Assembly (NCBI RefSeq): GCF_038630985.1
Contig: NZ_CP152049.1
Location: 1,259,501-1,323,500, forward strand
Source of the DNA: Paenibacillus sp. FSL H8-0548
GTDB taxonomy: Bacteria > Bacillota > Bacilli > Paenibacillales > Paenibacillaceae
DNA: 64,000 nucleotides
Reading direction: 5' to 3'
A model generated the notes under the pieces. It was not told where the DNA came from. It worked only from the letters and a program-made list of their open reading frames with translations, and did no database searches. Positions 45,360 to 54,658 of the stretch are shown one piece after another. A program made the translations under genes and the position numbers. Within the stretch, counting starts at the first letter, position 1. Each line of letters begins with the position of its first letter.

Positions 45360-46348
45360 TTACTCCGTTTCCTCAGTAAAATTAAAAAGAACGGCGCACC
45401 GACGCACGCGAGCAGAATGCCAACTGGAAGCTCAATCGGATCAAACCATGTTCTTGCTATCGTATCCGCGAAAACAACAAGCGCTGCACCGCCTATGATG
45501 GACACTGGGAGAAGGTAGCGGTAATCCTCTCCAATAAGCAGCCGTACAGCATGTGGGACAACAAGCCCGACAAAGCCGATCAAGCCGGCTGCGCTAACCG
45601 CGGCTCCCGCAAGAAGTGAAGAAAGCAGAATGAGCAGCAGGCGCTGCAGCTCTACTTTCTGTCCTAGCAGCTTAGCCGAATCATCTCCCAATAACATTAG
45701 ATTAGCTGGCTTGATAGCAAGTATCGTTAAACCAAGTCCAATAAGTGCATAAGGGGCCATAAAAGAAAGATGATACCAGCTTCGGCCATTTAATCCGCCG
45801 GATAGCCAAGGAAGAACCGCTTGAATCCTGTCGCTGTAAACGACCATGATTCCGTTCATGATGGCGCCAAGCAGAGCATTAATTGCAACGCCGGCGAGTA
45901 CGATTTTTACGGGAGAGGTACCTTTATCCCAGGAGATCAAGTAAATGATGATCGATGTAGCAAATGCACCGATAAATGCAGCCGCTGGCAGCAAATAGCT
46001 GAGCTGAGGCAGCAAAACCATCGTAATAACAGCGGCTAGACCGCCGCCGGCAGATACTCCGATTATGCCGGGATCGGCAAGGGGATTGCGCATAACTCCT
46101 TGCAATATGGCACCGGCGGCTGCAAGACAAGCACCGGTGAGCAAGCCCACCAATACTCGTGGAAGTCTTAAATTCATAATGATGGTGTCATGTGCAGAAT
46201 GGCCCTTTGTCGTGAAAATCGTCCATATTTCACTGAGGGATATCGATACCGAGCCATAGGATAAGCCGTAAAAAACGGTTAACAGAAGCAGGATAGGTGC
46301 AGTGATTAGAGCGATTTTTCTTCTTCTTGCTCGCAGTTGTTTATTCAT
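45350..46348 (-). CDS. FecCD-family heme/iron ABC permease
   Basis: 332 residues with about ten membrane helices. [38 protein letters not shown] and [23 protein letters not shown] are hallmark FecCD/BtuC-type motifs. Partner of the fused ATPase downstream and the lipoprotein upstream (10-bp gap). Heme is inferred as substrate from the IsdG fusion and neighbouring NEAT proteins. Confidence 0.93.
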   Translation of the reverse strand: MNKQLRARRRKIALITAPILLLLTVFYGLSYGSVSISLSEIWTIFTTKGHSAHDTIIMNLRLPRVLVGLLTGACLAAAGAILQGVMRNPLADPGIIGVSAGGGLAAVITMVLLPQLSYLLPAAAFIGAFATSIIIYLISWDKGTSPVKIVLAGVAINALLGAIMNGIMVVYSDRIQAVLPWLSGGLNGRSWYHLSFMAPYALIGLGLTILAIKPANLMLLGDDSAKLLGQKVELQRLLLILLSSLLAGAAVSAAGLIGFVGLVVPHAVRLLIGEDYRYLLPVSIIGGAALVVFADTIARTWFDPIELPVGILLACVGAPFFLILLRKRSNWR

Positions 46349-46358
46349 GTCGATCCTC

Positions 46359-47309
46359 TCATTGCTGCAGCGCTTCTAGCTTCTCATGAAGATATTCGAG
46401 CGATTCTATAATCCGAGTTCCTGGATTTGAGCCGAATAAGTCCGCGGGCAGCACTTCAACTTTATTTTGCTGAACGGCCTCTAAGCTGCTCCATGCGGGA
46501 TTCGTCTGCATTTCCTTGAGAAAGCCCTTCTTCACTTCATCCGGATTACCGTGAGTCATAATGAGAATGAGCTGTGGATTTGCCTCTACAATTCGTTCAG
46601 AATTCAACTGCGCATATTGAGGGTAGCTTTGCAGACTGGGATAATCGGAAGCGATATTCGTACCGCCAGCCATCTCCAAAATATTGCCGCTAAGCGAGTT
46701 GGGCAGAGCAGCCATATAAGTACCGGGAGCGCCGTAAACGAGTAATGCCCGCGGCTTAACGCTGTCTGCGGCCGTTTCAAATTGCTTTAACTTTTCTTCT
46801 ATCTCTTGAACGAGCTCAGAAGCACGCTCTTCCTTTTGCAAAAGCTTGCCGAACAGCTCGATTTGCTTCTCAATCTCACTGATTGAATTTGCGCTGGTTA
46901 GGATGACCTTCGTACCGGCCCCTTCAAGTATTGGAACGTCCTTCGTGTTCATCGGGTTATTGCCGAGCACAACATCCGCACGGAGCAATGCGATTTTCTC
47001 CAAATCAACCTCATGGGCAGAGCCGATCTGCTGGACGTCCTCAGCCGCTTTGGTTGCAAGCGGGGTAGTGGAGGCTGGTCTACCGACTAACGTTCCGCCA
47101 AGTGCATAAATAATGTCGGTTTCGCCGTTGCTCAGCGCAACAATGTTTTGCGGAACCTTATCAAATGAGAGCTTGCGATCAGCAAAATCTTTAAATTGAA
47201 TCATGGCCTGCTGCTGGTTTGAACCGTTGGCTGTCTGGCCGGCTTCAATGCCGCAGGCTGTCAAAGAAAGCACAACAGCAGCACAGCAAATAAGCAAAGT
47301 TTTTTTCAT
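46359..47309 (-). CDS. Heme-binding lipoprotein (IsdE-like)
   Basis: 316 residues. The signal peptide ends in the lipobox LTAC, anchoring it outside the membrane. A periplasmic-binding-protein fold of the helical-backbone class follows (IVALSNGETDIIYALGGTLVGRP; MAGGTNIASDYP). ATG at 47309 is chosen: GGAGG lies five bases upstream. First gene of the minus-strand heme operon, preceded by a sigma-A promoter and a Fur box. Confidence 0.92.
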   Translation of the reverse strand: MKKTLLICCAAVVLSLTACGIEAGQTANGSNQQQAMIQFKDFADRKLSFDKVPQNIVALSNGETDIIYALGGTLVGRPASTTPLATKAAEDVQQIGSAHEVDLEKIALLRADVVLGNNPMNTKDVPILEGAGTKVILTSANSISEIEKQIELFGKLLQKEERASELVQEIEEKLKQFETAADSVKPRALLVYGAPGTYMAALPNSLSGNILEMAGGTNIASDYPSLQSYPQYAQLNSERIVEANPQLILIMTHGNPDEVKKGFLKEMQTNPAWSSLEAVQQNKVEVLPADLFGSNPGTRIIESLEYLHEKLEALQQ

Positions 47310-47334
47310 GTGAGCCTCCAAGCCGAGTTAAAGA

Positions 47335-47351
47335 TTGATAGTGATTATCAA
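47335..47351. promoter_or_regulatory. Fur box of the minus-strand heme operon
   Basis: TGATAGTGATTATCA differs from the 7-1-7 Fur consensus TGATAATNATTATCA at one position. It lies just downstream of the promoter, so iron-loaded Fur should block transcription. Confidence 0.85.
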
Positions 47352-47362
47352 TATCATTCATT

Positions 47363-47391
47363 ATGATAGAGATTGCAGACACATCTGTCAA
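47363..47391 (-). promoter_or_regulatory. Sigma-A promoter of the minus-strand heme operon
   Basis: Read on the minus strand: TTGACA, 17 bases, TATCAT. The transcript would run straight into the Fur box. Confidence 0.75.
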
Positions 47392-47552
47392 TAACTTTTA
47401 TGGAGATTTTTGTTATTATATTTTGCATTGAGAATAACACACTTTAGTGTGAGAAAAGGGCACTATTTAAAAATTTAATAGTGGTTGACGGGTGAGAGGG
47501 TCTTGAAGTATTATCTAAATCGAGTTTAAAGATTTAAACGTTTCCGGAAGAG

Positions 47553-47771
47553 GTGCGGGTTTATAAGACAAATAAAGCAGGTATTTGGGTGGGTTCCAGC
47601 ACGCTGAAACAGGTAGTGGAGCCAATGATTACGCCTTATTTGTACGATAAGCATTGGAATAAAGCTTTTTTTTGTCGCTATATTGAGAATGATAATCATT
47701 TCCTGAGGTGGCATATTGTATTTTTTAAAACAATCATAGAGGAGTGTCATGGAGTTGAAAATTCAGTTTAA
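47553..47771 (+). pseudogene. Possible remnant of a lantibiotic-dehydratase C-terminal-like domain
   Basis: A 72-codon frame with GTG start. The stretch VVEPMITPYLYDKHW plus FFCRYIENDNHFLRWHI is reminiscent of the C-terminal 'thiopeptide-type biosynthesis' domain of LanB-like enzymes (pattern WFFIRYxDxxxHLRLR). It is much shorter than that domain and overlaps a Fur box, so it is at best a degenerate fragment. The rest of 47400-47680 holds no visible gene. Confidence 0.25.
47684..47698. promoter_or_regulatory. Fur box of the NEAT/SLH heme operon
   Basis: TGAGAATGATAATCA matches TGATAATNATTATCA with two mismatches. It lies 51 bp before the start of the interrupted NEAT/SLH gene. Confidence 0.7.
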
Positions 47772-47814
47772 AAAAATGCTTGCGGTTTTATTAACGTTGG
47801 TCGTATTTCTTTCT
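47749..47814 (+). pseudogene. 5' fragment of the interrupted NEAT/SLH gene
   Basis: ATG behind AGAGGAG, encoding a signal-peptide start MELKIQFKKMLAVLLTLVV and FLS, 22 codons up to the IS110 core CT. Without the element the frame continues directly to ATT GCA AAT at 49386 (IANVGAVSA), completing the signal peptide with a VSA cleavage site. As it stands, translation runs into the element and stops at about 47874. Confidence 0.85.
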
Positions 47815-47920
47815 ACCCTGAAAATAACTCGTAGTAACTCTAAAAAAGGCAAACCTAAATTAAACCACCAGTAATTAATGTGGTTAAGGATTTAAATAGT
47901 CATAAGCTTGTTCCTTGCTT

Positions 47921-49135
47921 TTAGGACGCTTCTGTAATCGTCACTTGGAATCCTAAGCCTTCAATTCTCTTTATACTTTGTTTAATAATGTACTCTCGTT
48001 GTCGTAAATCAAAATAATCCGCGCCTAGCTCTTTGTAAGACTGACCGTCTTTTAACACATGGTATACAATCGTGAGAATCGTATGAGCAACCGCAATAAC
48101 CGCACGTTGATGGCCTCTGCGCCTTGCGATTCGCCGGAACTGTGCACCTAAATAATTGTCAGACCGAGCCAGGCTATTGGCTGCCTCTGCTAATGAGGAT
48201 CGTAGATACTTGTTCCCTTTCCGTGTCCGCGCAGACTTTCGTTTTCCAGCGCTTTCGTTGTGTCCTGGAACCAAACCAGCCCATGAACATAAATGTCCTG
48301 CGGTAGGAAACCTCGACATATCGGGGCCGACTTCTGCTAAAATCTGTTCAGCCGTTCTCGTTCCGACTCCCGGTATACCATCCAGACGATCCAGTTCTGA
48401 CGAAAAAGGGGCTAGCCGCCTAGAGACCTCCTCATCTAAAGCGAGGATTCGTTCTTCCAAAAAGTCAATATGGGTGAGCATGGCACGCAGCATGAGGCGC
48501 TGATGTGGCCGAATCGTTCCTTGCAAGGCTAACTCTAGCTGGCTTGTTTTCTTTTTGAGTTTGCCTCTAGCCAAGGAAGAGATGACTTTAACATCTTCTT
48601 CGCCTGCTAAGATGGAATCGAGCATATCTCGACTAGACAACCCTTTAATGTCGCTCACCACGGAAGCTAATTTAATGTTTGCGCCCTCTAACACTTTTTG
48701 GATGCGATTGTATTCACGAGCTCGTTCATCAATCATACTGCGTCGGTAACGAACTAATTCTCGTAATTCCCGCTGAGGACGATCTGGGATGTAACTAGCG
48801 GTTAACAAACCATGACGCATTAAGCTAGCGATCCATTCCGAGTCCTTCACATCCGTCTTCCGGCCAGGTACGGCTTTCATATGTTGTGCATTCACAACTA
48901 AGACGGTGATTTCTTCGGATTCCAATAAGTTTACAATGGGTTTCCAATACACGCCGGTACTCTCCATTGCCACGTGAGTACAACGCATTTCCTTGACCCA
49001 ATCAATCAAGGTTAATAATTCAGCGGTATGTGTTTGAAACGTACGAATCTCCTTTCCTTCTGAGGTAATGATGCAGGCTGTAATGTTCTTCTTGTGCACA
49101 TCGAGTCCACAGCAACGTTCGTGAAGTACATCCAT
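47921..49135 (-). CDS. IS110-family transposase (DEDD recombinase)
   Basis: 404 residues. The N-terminal RuvC-like DEDD domain shows GLDVHKKN, AMESTGVYW and KTDVKDSEW; the C-terminal Transposase_20 domain has GIPGVGTRTAEQILAEVG and LCSWAGLVPGHNESAGKRKS with the catalytic serine region. It looks intact, so the element may still be active. IS110 recombinases are guided by an RNA from the element's own non-coding end. Confidence 0.95.
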   Translation of the reverse strand: MDVLHERCCGLDVHKKNITACIITSEGKEIRTFQTHTAELLTLIDWVKEMRCTHVAMESTGVYWKPIVNLLESEEITVLVVNAQHMKAVPGRKTDVKDSEWIASLMRHGLLTASYIPDRPQRELRELVRYRRSMIDERAREYNRIQKVLEGANIKLASVVSDIKGLSSRDMLDSILAGEEDVKVISSLARGKLKKKTSQLELALQGTIRPHQRLMLRAMLTHIDFLEERILALDEEVSRRLAPFSSELDRLDGIPGVGTRTAEQILAEVGPDMSRFPTAGHLCSWAGLVPGHNESAGKRKSARTRKGNKYLRSSLAEAANSLARSDNYLGAQFRRIARRRGHQRAVIAVAHTILTIVYHVLKDGQSYKELGADYFDLRQREYIIKQSIKRIEGLGFQVTITEAS

Positions 49136-49149
49136 GATCTAAAAGATCC

Positions 49150-49340
49150 TTTCTACGACTCTATCTAAGCGAGACTGGCGCAACAACCATTAGAGGGTTA
49201 ATCTACCCTACGTACTTCCCGAAGGAGTGACATTCCGTGCTGCACCGGGTCGTTGGAATCAGTCTATTGCATGGGTTCGCGACACCATAGAAACTCGACC
49301 TTCCTCACCAGTCGTAGTCCTAGTCTTGACAAAAACCTCA
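49150..49340 (-). ncRNA. Predicted IS110 bridge RNA
   Basis: Non-coding end upstream of the recombinase, read on the minus strand. A first loop is closed by ATGG/CCAT and carries on its 3' side UGCAAUAGA (49263-49271), complementary over nine bases to the restored target TCTATTGCA. Its 5' side carries UUUCUAU (49287-49293), equal to the target's other strand. A second loop around CUUCGGGAAG carries AGGGUAG (49203-49209), complementary to the donor end CTACCCT. Ends are approximate. Confidence 0.65.
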
Positions 49341-49385
49341 CAACATTTTCATTCTTTGTGGTGCCGTACAGCGGCATGGGAGACT

Positions 49386-51800
49386 ATTGCAAATGTAGGA
49401 GCAGTGTCAGCAGACACAGCGGTCACGCTAGAGGATTCGATCACAAATGCACAAGCGCTTCACGATGATGCGGATGTCGGAAGGCTGCCAGGTGAATATG
49501 AGGAAAGCTCGAAAACGGCGCTGTTAGCAGCTATTGCTGATGCAACAGCCGTTTCTGAGGATGAGGATGCTGACGCGGATGAGATATTGGATGCAAAGAT
49601 AGCTCTTAATCTTGCGGTTGAGCAATTTGCAGCCTCGGCTGCTCGTTTAGTCTATTTCTCTGCTCTGCATGCTACGAATAACGCTTTCTCCACCATGGAG
49701 AATTACTTTGAGAGGCCGGCTACGGTTATAACGGATAATGGCGTTAACTACGCTATTTTTAAAATTACAAGAAGCGCATCCGTTGGCGCATTCAAGGTGA
49801 CTCAAGATGGCGCACTGGTTGATACAATAATCTTAAGTTCAAATACCGGTGCAAACGAAAGAATTGTGAAATTCAAGTTAGATAGCTTCGATACGCTGAT
49901 TACTGCGACGGTTCAGACATTAGCGACTGGCTATGATATGACTCATGCTATTCGTTTAACATTTAACAATGTGAATAGGGGAGAGCTTTCTGCCGCTATT
50001 ACGGCAGCAACGACTCTACATAAGAATGCTATAGTAGGCTCACTGCTAGGTGAATATTCAGAGCAGTCGAAGGCTGCCTATAAAGCAGCAATCGATGCAG
50101 CAAATCTGATTAATGCAGATACGGGAAGCACACAATTGCAAATTGATAATGGAATAAGTGTACTTCGAGCTGCGACTGCAGTCTTTCTTCCAAACGGAAA
50201 TTATTATATTGATTTTAATGTTTTCAAGAATGGTACAACAGTGATATCGACTATGGAAGGATATCTTAAAACTCCAGCATTATTGAAGATTTCAGGCAAC
50301 TCCAAGAAATTGTACATTACTGAAAAATCTAATTTTGCGATTGACAGCCTGAAATTCAACGGCTTGACTGCAAAAGTAGCAAGTCAAGACGACAGCAGCA
50401 AAACAAGAGTATATTATTTCGAGGTGTCAAACTTGTCCGAGCAGATCGCTGGCTGGGTGCGGGTCTTAGTACCCGCTCAGAACTATGTAGGTGAACATGA
50501 TGTTCAAGTGCAGCTTAATCTGAGCTCGATTGTAGCAACGACCGATAACATTGAAGAGCCAAACGAACCCGATCAGGTTGACGCTGCTGTATTAAATGAG
50601 GAGATAGCCGCTGCTGAAGCTGCATATGCTGATGCTGTTGAAGGCAGTGCGGTTGGCAACTTCAAAGCAGGCTCAAAAGTGATTTTGTCAGATGCAATTG
50701 CTGCTGCTAAAGCTGTAGCTGCTGCTCTTGCCTCACAGCAAGCTATTGATGAAGCAAAGACTATATTAGCGCAAGCATTAGTTGTGTTTAAAGCATCTAA
50801 AGTAGTTGAAAGTGGAGTTACACCGCCAAATACGGGCCTAGCAGATGGGCAATACAGTATTAACGTAACTGTTCTGAAGGATGGTACAAATGAAGAGTCG
50901 GTCATGCAGGGGTATATCGTTCCTACAGCTAAGCTGGTGGTATCCGGAAGCAGTAAACGAATCCATTTGACTTTGACGCAAGATAAAGAAATAACAGGGT
51001 TTAAGATGAATGGCATGAACGTAAGCGTTGAAAGCAGAGATACGTCTAAAAACACAAGAGTTGTTTCCTTTGCGGTGTCGGATTTGTCCAAAGTAATGAA
51101 TGGCTGGGTGAGTATTTTATGGCCTGAATTTAACTATGATCACGATTACGATATTCAAGTTAAATTTAATGAATCCAGTATCACTAAGTTAGGCTCTGAT
51201 ACGGTGTTAATACCGGATGATGTTAAGACAGATGTAGAGGAAGAGGAGCAGCCGGTAGTGACGCCAGTAGCCTTTAAAGATGTGCAGGGACACTGGGCGC
51301 AAGCTTCTATTGACAAAGCGTTATTACTTGGTGTCGTTGCAGGCTACGCTGATGGAAGCTTCCGTCCGAACGGTGAGATCACTCGTTCAGAATTTGCAGT
51401 ACTCATTAGTCGGGCGCTGAAGCTGACAGAAAGCACAACAACGCAAGCATTCAATGATGATGGCACGATTCCTGCATGGGCTCAGGCACATGTGGCAAGT
51501 GCAGTAAGCGCTGGGTTCATTGGCGGATATGAGGATCAAACTTTCCGTGGGAAAAATCAGATTACACGTGCGGAGCTTGCGGTTATTATTGCTCGTGCGG
51601 CGAAGCTGCCAATAAATGAAGAAGCAGCTCCAACCTTTGCGGATGCGAGTGATATTCCGGTATGGGCGCAGAAAGAGGTCGCTGCTGCTGTTGAGGCAGG
51701 ACTCATTGAAGGAAAAGGGAACAATACATTCGATCCAAACGGAAAAGCAACGCGTGCAGAGGCACTAACACTTATTATGAAGCTTCTTGAGGAAAATTAA
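49386..51800 (+). pseudogene. NEAT/SLH heme-binding surface protein, 3' part (disrupted by IS110)
   Basis: The restored protein would be 826 residues. After the signal peptide come alternating FIVAR-like helical repeats and three NEAT domains (about 49645-49975, 50194-50530, 50835-51190), then three SLH domains (51270-51790). NEAT3 has VMQGY and the heme-tyrosine pattern YDHDY (YxxxY); NEAT1 and NEAT2 lack the full pattern. It would be a wall-anchored hemophore like the Bacillus SLH-NEAT proteins. The frame now stays open back to an ATG inside the IS at 49227, but that product would lack a signal peptide, so surface display should be lost. Confidence 0.85.
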
Positions 51801-51828
51801 GCAATTCTACATCACAGGATGACGACAA

Positions 51829-51858
51829 ACAAGGATGCCGGAAACCCGGCGTCCTTGT
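51829..51858 (+). terminator. Hairpin between the NEAT/SLH gene and the next lipoprotein gene
   Basis: ACAAGGATGCCGG/CCGGCGTCCTTGT stem, but no T-run; possibly a processing or attenuation site. Confidence 0.45.
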
Positions 51859-51896
51859 CATGTTATTAGCGTTCGAAAGAAAGGAGAGAACTGTTT

Positions 51897-52826
51897 ATGA
51901 TTAGAAAGAATTGGTATGGATTTATACTTTTAATGGCTATTGTTGTTGTTGTTGTTGCAGGCTGTTCAAATGTGGGAAGCGCGGCTACGGATAATAGAGT
52001 TTCCACCGCAACTTCCCCCACTGCTGAGGAGTCGAAGGAGCCTGTTCCTGAACCGGAGCAGCGAGTTGTTTCTACGACAGTAGCGATTACGGAGATGTTG
52101 GCTGCGCTTGAGGTGGATTTGGTAGGAGTGCCGACAAGTTCGAAGGTGCTGCCTGCCCGCTATGATGCAGTAACGAAGATAGGGAATCCGATGAGCCCGG
52201 ATATGGAGCTTGTCAAGTCACTCAAACCAACGCAAGTATTATCGGTTACAACGCTGGAATATGATTTGAAGCCCGTATTTGAAGCGGCAGGGATGCAAGC
52301 GAGCTTTCTGAATTTAACGAGTGTTGAGAGCATGAACAATGCGCTGAAGGAACTCGGCGATACCTATAATAAGCAAGTGCAGGCGCAGGCCATCATAGGC
52401 AAGTTTGATGCGAAGGTGGCTGAAATTGAGCATACCGTCGCTAATAGGGAGAAGCCGACAGTGCTGATTTTGCTAGGAGTGCCAGGCAGTTATTTGGTAG
52501 CAACCGAGAAATCCTATATTGGCGATCTTGTTCGTCTTGCGGGTGGAGTCAATATCGCAGAAGGCGAGACGGTGGAGTACTTGGCTTCCAATACAGAATA
52601 TTTGCATCAATCAAATCCTGATGTTATTTTGCGCGCAGCTCACGGTATGCCTGAAGAGGTTGTGAAAATGTTCGACAAAGAGTTCCAAACGAACGATATA
52701 TGGAAGCATTTCAAAGCGGTTCAAAATGACCGGGTATATGATTTGGAGGAAGCTTTATTTGGAACGACGGGCAATTTGTATGCGGTTGATGCGATAGATG
52801 CATTGATGGGGATGCTGTACCCTTAA
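51897..52826 (+). CDS. Heme-binding lipoprotein (IsdE-like), second copy
   Basis: 309 residues with a lipoprotein signal (LLMAIVVVVVAGC). The helical-backbone binding-protein fold shows VAITEMLAALEVDLVGVPTS and LAGGVNIAEGETVEY, with VPGSYLVATEKSYIGDL. It precedes a FecCD permease and an ATPase, making a second heme ABC system in the same island. AAGGAGAGAA precedes the ATG. Confidence 0.92.
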   Translation: MIRKNWYGFILLMAIVVVVVAGCSNVGSAATDNRVSTATSPTAEESKEPVPEPEQRVVSTTVAITEMLAALEVDLVGVPTSSKVLPARYDAVTKIGNPMSPDMELVKSLKPTQVLSVTTLEYDLKPVFEAAGMQASFLNLTSVESMNNALKELGDTYNKQVQAQAIIGKFDAKVAEIEHTVANREKPTVLILLGVPGSYLVATEKSYIGDLVRLAGGVNIAEGETVEYLASNTEYLHQSNPDVILRAAHGMPEEVVKMFDKEFQTNDIWKHFKAVQNDRVYDLEEALFGTTGNLYAVDAIDALMGMLYP

Positions 52827-52876
52827 TTGGCTAGAGAGATGATTGACGTTGGATCAAGAGACAAAGGAAGTTGGTT

Positions 52877-53860
52877 ATGATTAAAAAGATTGGAAGTTTC
52901 ATTATCGTTGTTATTCTACTTGCTGCTGCTATTATTGTGTCTGCGATGACAGGGAGCATTAAAGTAGGTGCCATGGAGCTCATTCAGGGCTTGTTATCAG
53001 GTACAAATGATCAGGTTGAGGTCATTAAGGATTTAAGATTTCCACGAATTATCGTTTCTATGCTAACTGGTGCTGCGCTAGCTGTGTCTGGCGTTCTTTT
53101 GCAGGCGGTTATGAAAAATCCGCTCGCGGATGCTGGTGTTATCGGTATTTCTTCTGGCGCAGGCCTTGTGTCGCTGCTGGTCGTTACGATTTTTCCAGGC
53201 TTGTTTTTCTGGATGCCGTTATTTTCTTTTATTGGAGGGGCGTTTGCCTGCTATCTTGTATATGCGCTCTCATGGAAATCGGGTCTCAGCCCCTTAAGGC
53301 TGATTCTGGTCGGAATTGCAATCAACGCAACGTTTACGGGCCTTGGCCAATCGTTTAATTATCGCGGCAGCTATGCAGTAACGAGTGTCAACCAAGCGAT
53401 ATCGTCTATTTTTACGATGAAGACCTGGCAGGATGTAAACATTATTGCGATTTATGGCATTATAGGTCTGCTTCTTTCTTTACTGCTAAGCTCATGGTGC
53501 AACATGCTAAGCCTGCAGGACAAAACAGCTAAAAATCTTGGTCTCCGTGTGACAAGAGCACGCTTGCTTATTTCAGTTGTCGCGGTGCTGCTAGCGTCTG
53601 TAGCTACGGCAATTGGCGGATTAATCGCTTTTGTTGGCTTGCTGGTACCGCATATCGCACGTATTTTGGTGGGCTCTGATCATAAGGTGCTAATTCCATT
53701 CTCTGCACTCGGTGGAGCCTTGCTCATATTAACTGCGGATACATTAGGGAGAACAGTGCTTGCTCCGACTGAAATTCCTGCTTCTATTATCATGACGGTT
53801 ATCGGCGGGCCGTTCTTAATATTTATGCTTAGAAAGAGTGATCGCGTTCATGGAAATTAA
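52877..53860 (+). CDS. FecCD-family heme ABC permease, second copy
   Basis: 327 residues and about nine or ten helices. LRFPRIIVSMLTGAALAVSGVLLQAVMKNPLADAG and AIGGLIAFVGLLVPHIARILVGSDHK are clear FecCD motifs. ATG at 52877 is preferred over a TTG at 52871, given the AAAGGAAG upstream. It overlaps the ATPase gene by 11 bases. Confidence 0.93.
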   Translation: MIKKIGSFIIVVILLAAAIIVSAMTGSIKVGAMELIQGLLSGTNDQVEVIKDLRFPRIIVSMLTGAALAVSGVLLQAVMKNPLADAGVIGISSGAGLVSLLVVTIFPGLFFWMPLFSFIGGAFACYLVYALSWKSGLSPLRLILVGIAINATFTGLGQSFNYRGSYAVTSVNQAISSIFTMKTWQDVNIIAIYGIIGLLLSLLLSSWCNMLSLQDKTAKNLGLRVTRARLLISVVAVLLASVATAIGGLIAFVGLLVPHIARILVGSDHKVLIPFSALGGALLILTADTLGRTVLAPTEIPASIIMTVIGGPFLIFMLRKSDRVHGN

Positions 53861-54623
53861 AGAAATCACATTTTCCTACGATAAGAAGCAAGACCAGCTT
53901 AAAAAAATAAGCAGTACTATAGCGCCTGGAAAAGTAACTACAATTATAGGTCCCAATGGCTGTGGCAAATCAACGCTGCTTGGCGTGATGTCTCAAAACT
54001 ACAAGCCCACAGCAGGAGAGGTAATACTGGATGGCAAAGCACTTGCTCAAATCAAACCAAAGGATTTAGCCAAGCGGCTGGCGGTCGTTCATCAGCAGAA
54101 TGAAGCGCCAAGCGATTTGACGGTTGAGAAGCTGACTAGCTTTGGGAGACTGCCATATCGGAGTCTTTTCGGTCAGAACGAAGAAGAGGATGAGCAGGCG
54201 GTAGAATGGGCGTTAACCTGCACAAATTTACAGCAAAAACGAACACTTACGCTGGATCAGTTATCCGGAGGAGAGCGTCAACGCGTCTGGATTGCGATGG
54301 CATTGGCGCAAAAAACTGAAATTATATTTTTGGACGAACCTACGACGTTTCTCGACATTTATTATCAGATCGAAATTTTACAGCTCGTTCGAACGCTTAA
54401 TCAAAGCCATGGGTTAACGATCGTTATGGTGCTTCATGATATTAACCAAGCGATTCGTTACAGCGATACCATTATTGTTATGAAGGAAGGCGAGATCGTG
54501 ACGGAAGGGTCGCCGGATAGAGTTATAACAGAAGCAATCGTGAAATCCACCTATGGTGTTGATGTGCTTTTGAGACAGGACGATGAAACTGGATTATATA
54601 TGATTCCAATCAGCACGTCTTGA
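53850..54623 (+). CDS. Heme ABC transporter ATPase
   Basis: 257 residues: Walker A GPNGCGKST, signature LSGGERQRVWIA, Walker [14 protein letters not shown]-loop VLHDINQA. Same subfamily as the minus-strand ATPase but without the heme-monooxygenase extension. ATG at 53850 chosen within the overlap with the permease; the GTG at 53838 is less likely. Confidence 0.93.
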   Translation: MEIKEITFSYDKKQDQLKKISSTIAPGKVTTIIGPNGCGKSTLLGVMSQNYKPTAGEVILDGKALAQIKPKDLAKRLAVVHQQNEAPSDLTVEKLTSFGRLPYRSLFGQNEEEDEQAVEWALTCTNLQQKRTLTLDQLSGGERQRVWIAMALAQKTEIIFLDEPTTFLDIYYQIEILQLVRTLNQSHGLTIVMVLHDINQAIRYSDTIIVMKEGEIVTEGSPDRVITEAIVKSTYGVDVLLRQDDETGLYMIPISTS

Positions 54624-54658
54624 CCTATATATATGATAGAAGAAAGGCGGAGTTAACT

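Larger units (their letters stand above)
47815..49385 (-). mobile_element. IS110-family insertion sequence
   Basis: 1571 bp flanked by the dinucleotide CT (47813-47814 and 49384-49385). Deleting it restores an uninterrupted frame of the host gene, which fixes both ends. It carries one DEDD recombinase on the minus strand, a short downstream end (about 105 bp) and a longer upstream non-coding end (250 bp), as in the IS110/IS621 group whose upstream end encodes the bridge RNA. No inverted terminal repeats, as expected. Confidence 0.9.

Noticed and set aside
49202..49209. Match of IS110 end (TCTACCCT) to the left flank read as target TCTACC
   Set aside because: First taken as a target guide, but frame restoration places the junction earlier, at TTTCTTTCT; ACCCT belongs to the element, so this is the donor guide.
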